Below are positions 5,884-6,736 of a DNA stretch of 6,736 bases, piece by piece. The translations under genes were made by a program, and so were the position numbers. The notes beneath the pieces were generated by a model. That model was not told the origin of the DNA. It worked only from the letters and a program-made list of their open reading frames with translations, and did not search any database. The first letter of the stretch is position 1. Each line of letters opens with the position of its first letter. This stretch comes from an uncultured Eubacteriales bacterium (GTDB taxonomy: Bacteria > Bacillota > Clostridia > Oscillospirales > Acutalibacteraceae): contig CAKVEP010000013.1 in assembly GCA_934729465.1 (NCBI GenBank), positions 1 to 6,736 of the forward strand. Reading direction: 5' to 3'.

Positions 5884-6183
5884 ATGAAAGATATTGAAAA
5901 GAATGCTAAACTAAACGATAAACAAGTTGACGGCGTGGCTGGAGGAGAAAACCTTAAGACAGGCTACGTCCCATTAAAATTCCCACCAACACTAAAACCA
6001 ATGTTACTAACGGAATCTACGAATCAAACGAAAGATAAAAAAGACGATACTAAATTAAAAGATAAGCAGCTTGATAGCGTTGCCGGAGGCAAACTCCCTG
6101 TAGATAAGATAAATGAATTTCTTACCACCCCTTTGATTTCACAAAATGATAACAAAAACGATACTAAGTTAAACGATAAATAG
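5884..6183 (+). CDS. Putative exported peptide precursor with tandem double-glycine leader motifs
   Basis: The 99-aa product is hydrophilic and repetitive. KLNDKQVDGVAGG (9-21) and KLKDKQLDSVAGG (57-69) both fit the double-glycine leader pattern: Leu at -12, Val/Leu at -7, Val at -4, Gly-Gly at -2/-1. Such leaders are recognised and cut after GG by peptidase-containing ABC exporters of bacteriocins, RiPPs and signalling peptides. If both sites are cut, segments 22-52 (with GYVPLKFPPTLKP) and 70-99 would be released. A third copy starts at about 91 but is interrupted by TAG at 6181-6183. There is no cysteine in the 99 residues and no modifying enzyme or transporter in the window, so lanthipeptide-type chemistry is not indicated. 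A strong GGAGG and its own promoter show a real gene. The function is inference from the motif. Confidence 0.75.
   Translation: MKDIEKNAKLNDKQVDGVAGGENLKTGYVPLKFPPTLKPMLLTESTNQTKDKKDDTKLKDKQLDSVAGGKLPVDKINEFLTTPLISQNDNKNDTKLNDK
5896..5946 (+). repeat. Double-glycine leader repeat, unit 1
   Basis: This unit encodes residues 5-21, ending LNDKQVDGVAGG, right at the N-terminus where a normal leader would be. It aligns without gaps to the 51-bp units at 6040 and 6154, but is the most diverged of the three in DNA. Confidence 0.8.
6040..6090 (+). repeat. Double-glycine leader repeat, unit 2
   Basis: This unit encodes residues 53-69, KDDTKLKDKQLDSVAGG, keeping every leader position. It lies 144 bp (48 codons) after unit 1. 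Similarity to unit 3 continues past the GG (KLPVD here, KLSID there), so units 2 and 3 look like the more recent duplication. Confidence 0.85.
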
Positions 6184-6204
6184 CTTGATGGCGTTGCTGA
6201 AGAA
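6154..6204 (+). repeat. Double-glycine leader repeat, unit 3, degenerate
   Basis: The unit encodes KNDTKLNDK, then TAG in place of the Gln codon CAG, then LDGVAEE. It starts 114 bp (38 codons) after unit 2. Compared with unit 2, CAG has become TAG and the two Gly codons have become GAA GAA. Each key loss is explained by a C-to-T or G-to-A transition. Confidence 0.85.
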
Positions 6205-6288
6205 AAACTATCGATAGATAATGAACCTGGAGCCTCTTGTTTAAATAAAGGTAAACTAATTAACCCAAGGTTAACTAAAAAACTTTAA
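6184..6288 (+). pseudogene. In-frame continuation of the peptide gene beyond the amber stop
   Basis: After TAG (6181-6183) the frame stays open for 34 codons to TAA (6286-6288), with no frameshift. It completes repeat unit 3 (LDGVAEE) and a tail KLSIDNEPGASCLNKGKL ending in RLTKKL, which includes the only cysteine. The ancestral product would have been about 134 aa with three units. Since murC in this window ends in TAG, amber is an ordinary stop here. The simplest reading is a nonsense mutation followed by decay. Readthrough is possible but no known readthrough signal is seen. Confidence 0.6.
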
Positions 6289-6328
6289 TGTATTTCTAAT
6301 CCACGATATAGATACTTAACTATACATA

Positions 6329-6361
6329 AAAACAAGGCTCGGCAACTCCGGACCTTGTTTT
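6329..6361. terminator. Bidirectional intrinsic terminator
   Basis: AAAACAAGG (6329-6337) and CCTTGTTTT (6353-6361) form a perfect 9-bp stem. Inside it CGG (6340-6342) can pair with CCG (6348-6350). A T run flanks it on plus (TTTT, then ATT) and on minus (five T, 6332-6328). On plus it ends the peptide transcript about 40 nt after the last frame. On minus it would stop transcription coming from the tRNA-Ala side. Confidence 0.8.
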
Positions 6362-6365
6362 ATTA

Positions 6366-6422
6366 CTAATCTATAAATTGTTGGTGGAGCATATTACCCC
6401 AAATACCAACATCATCGTACAT
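6366..6422 (-). other. Possible remnant of a minus-strand gene end
   Basis: On minus an 18-codon frame, MYDDVGIWGNMLHQQFID, ends at TAG (6366-6368), only 4 nt before the T-rich side of the terminator at 6329-6361. A stop just before a terminator is what the 3' end of a gene looks like. It has no ribosome site, an in-frame stop lies a short way upstream, and it is too short to identify. It may be a leftover C-terminus or chance. The rest of 6362-6436 shows only a weak 7-bp inverted repeat (6379-6385 with 6405-6411). Confidence 0.2.
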
Positions 6423-6430
6423 AATAAAAT

Positions 6431-6470
6431 TAAAACTCCATTAGACAAATTTAAGTGTTCGTCTAATGGA
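6431..6470 (-). terminator. Intrinsic terminator of tRNA-Ala
   Basis: On minus TCCATTAGAC (6470-6461) pairs perfectly with GTCTAATGGA (6446-6437) over 10 bp with a 14-nt loop. GTTTTAATTTTA follows. The hairpin begins 4 nt after the tRNA 3' end. There is no T run on plus, so it acts on minus only. Confidence 0.75.
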
Positions 6471-6474
6471 AACA

Positions 6475-6550
6475 TGGTGGAGACGAAGAGGATCGAACTC
6501 TCGACCTTACGGATGCGAACCGTACGCTCTCCCAGCTGAGCTACGCCCCC
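6475..6550 (-). tRNA. tRNA-Ala (anticodon CGC)
   Basis: This 76-nt cloverleaf on minus has acceptor GGGGGCG/CGTCTCC with G3-U70, the alanine identity pair. The D-arm is GCTC/GAGC. The anticodon arm TACGG/CCGTA has loop TTCGCAT, giving anticodon CGC (plus 6515-6517), which reads GCG. The T-arm is GAGAG/CTCTT with loop TTCGATC, and CCA is encoded. Discriminator A73 is present. All arms fold, so it should be functional. Confidence 0.96.
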
Positions 6551-6553
6551 AAG

Positions 6554-6567
6554 AATACTTAAGTATT
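6554..6567. repeat. 14-bp perfect palindrome at the tRNA-Ala start site
   Basis: AATACTTAAGTATT is its own reverse complement. It overlaps the end of the tRNA-Ala -10 box and covers the predicted start site and part of the short 5' leader. It may be an operator, a leader hairpin or chance. Confidence 0.45.
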
Positions 6568-6593
6568 ATATCACAATAAAAAATATATGTCAA
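6565..6593 (-). promoter_or_regulatory. Consensus sigma-A promoter of tRNA-Ala
   Basis: On minus TTGACA (6593-6588) and TATAAT (6570-6565) both match perfectly with a 17-bp spacer, and TGA before the -10 extends it. The predicted start is about 8 nt before the tRNA. This is as strong a promoter as sequence can show, as expected for a stable RNA gene. Confidence 0.93.
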
Positions 6594-6611
6594 CATTTAT
6601 CACGAACTGTA

Positions 6612-6640
6612 TTGACATTTTAACTTGGCAATGATAAAAT
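6612..6640 (+). promoter_or_regulatory. Sigma-A promoter of tRNA-Leu
   Basis: TTGACA (6612-6617, perfect) and TAAAAT (6635-6640, 5/6) have a 17-bp spacer and a TGA extended -10. The start should fall near 6647, about 8 nt before the tRNA. It is back to back with the tRNA-Ala promoter, the two -35 boxes being 18 bp apart. Confidence 0.9.
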
Positions 6641-6654
6641 TAAATTATTAATAT

Positions 6655-6736
6655 GCGGGTATGGCGGAATTGGCAGACGCGCATGGTTCAGGTCCATGTG
6701 AAAGCAATTTCATGGAGGTTCAAGTCCTCTTATCCG
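6655..6736 (+). tRNA. tRNA-Leu (anticodon CAG), 3' end cut by the window
   Basis: This is a class II tRNA with a long variable arm. The anticodon arm CATGG/CCATG has loop TTCAGGT, giving CAG (6689-6691), which reads CTG. The variable arm pairs TGAAA with TTTCA. The T-arm is GGAGG/CCTCT with loop TTCAAGT. Acceptor GCGGGTA pairs with TATCCG, and the partner of G1, the discriminator and CCA lie beyond the window. Confidence 0.95.

Noticed and set aside
6181..6183. TAG recoded as a sense codon
   Set aside because: murC in this window terminates with TAG and no suppressor is visible, so a plain stop is the default. It is kept only as a testable alternative.
5896..6204. CRISPR array or other DNA repeat array
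   Set aside because: The three 51-bp repeats differ at many bases, keep reading frame and conserve protein positions. The spacing varies by whole codons, so this is an internal protein repeat.
5884..6288. Lanthipeptide or other heavily modified RiPP core
   Set aside because: The translated 99 residues have no Cys, there is no Ser/Thr/Cys clustering, and no modification enzyme occurs in the window. Only the leader motif is supported.
6379..6411. Inverted repeat TGTTGGT/ACCAACA as a terminator or att site
   Set aside because: The 7-bp stem has a 19-nt loop, no T run and no second copy in the window.
6475..6736. tRNA genes as the attachment site of an integrated element
   Set aside because: There is no integrase and no direct repeat of a tRNA 3' end anywhere in the window.

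Overview
The window looks like chromosome from an endospore-forming, low-GC Bacillota, most likely class Clostridia. The main evidence is a germination protease (gpr) next to the sporulation cell-wall hydrolase spoIIP, together with strong GGAGG ribosome sites, frequent TTG starts, A/T-rich spacers and sigma-A promoters with TGN-extended -10 boxes. The species cannot be fixed from the sequence alone.

Layout from left to right. Positions 1-106 hold the region 3' of folD, with a weak terminator and a doubtful 31-codon ORF. folD (107-946, minus) makes one-carbon folate intermediates. A divergent spacer of about 150 bp carries candidate promoters in both directions; the one facing right resembles a forespore sigma-G site. 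Rightward come gpr (1102-1995) and spoIIP (2079-3236), the latter with its own sigma-E-like promoter. A 73-aa one-helix membrane protein (3250-3471) follows, then a good housekeeping promoter, then a 221-aa membrane protein with a Pro/Gln/Glu/Lys-rich stalk (3551-4216), and murC (4233-5612), closed by a strong terminator at 5623-5657.

The right third is accessory in character. A consensus promoter (5711-5739) and a leader of about 138 nt drive a small peptide gene (5884-6183). Its product contains tandem copies of a double-glycine leader motif, of the type recognised by peptidase-containing ABC exporters. A third copy lies in frame just beyond an amber stop and has lost its GG (now EE), so the gene looks like a multi-unit exported-peptide precursor in decay, or one truncated at its third unit. 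A bidirectional terminator (6329-6361) follows. The window ends with two divergent tRNA genes, tRNA-Ala(CGC) on minus and tRNA-Leu(CAG) on plus (cut by the window end), each with a near-perfect sigma-A promoter.

Functionally, the central block joins spore genes (SpoIIP drives engulfment by peptidoglycan degradation; GPR degrades the DNA-protecting SASPs at germination) to peptidoglycan precursor synthesis (MurC), with two unrecognised membrane proteins between them. The most unusual item is the tandem double-glycine peptide gene. No modifying enzyme or exporter for it is present in the window.
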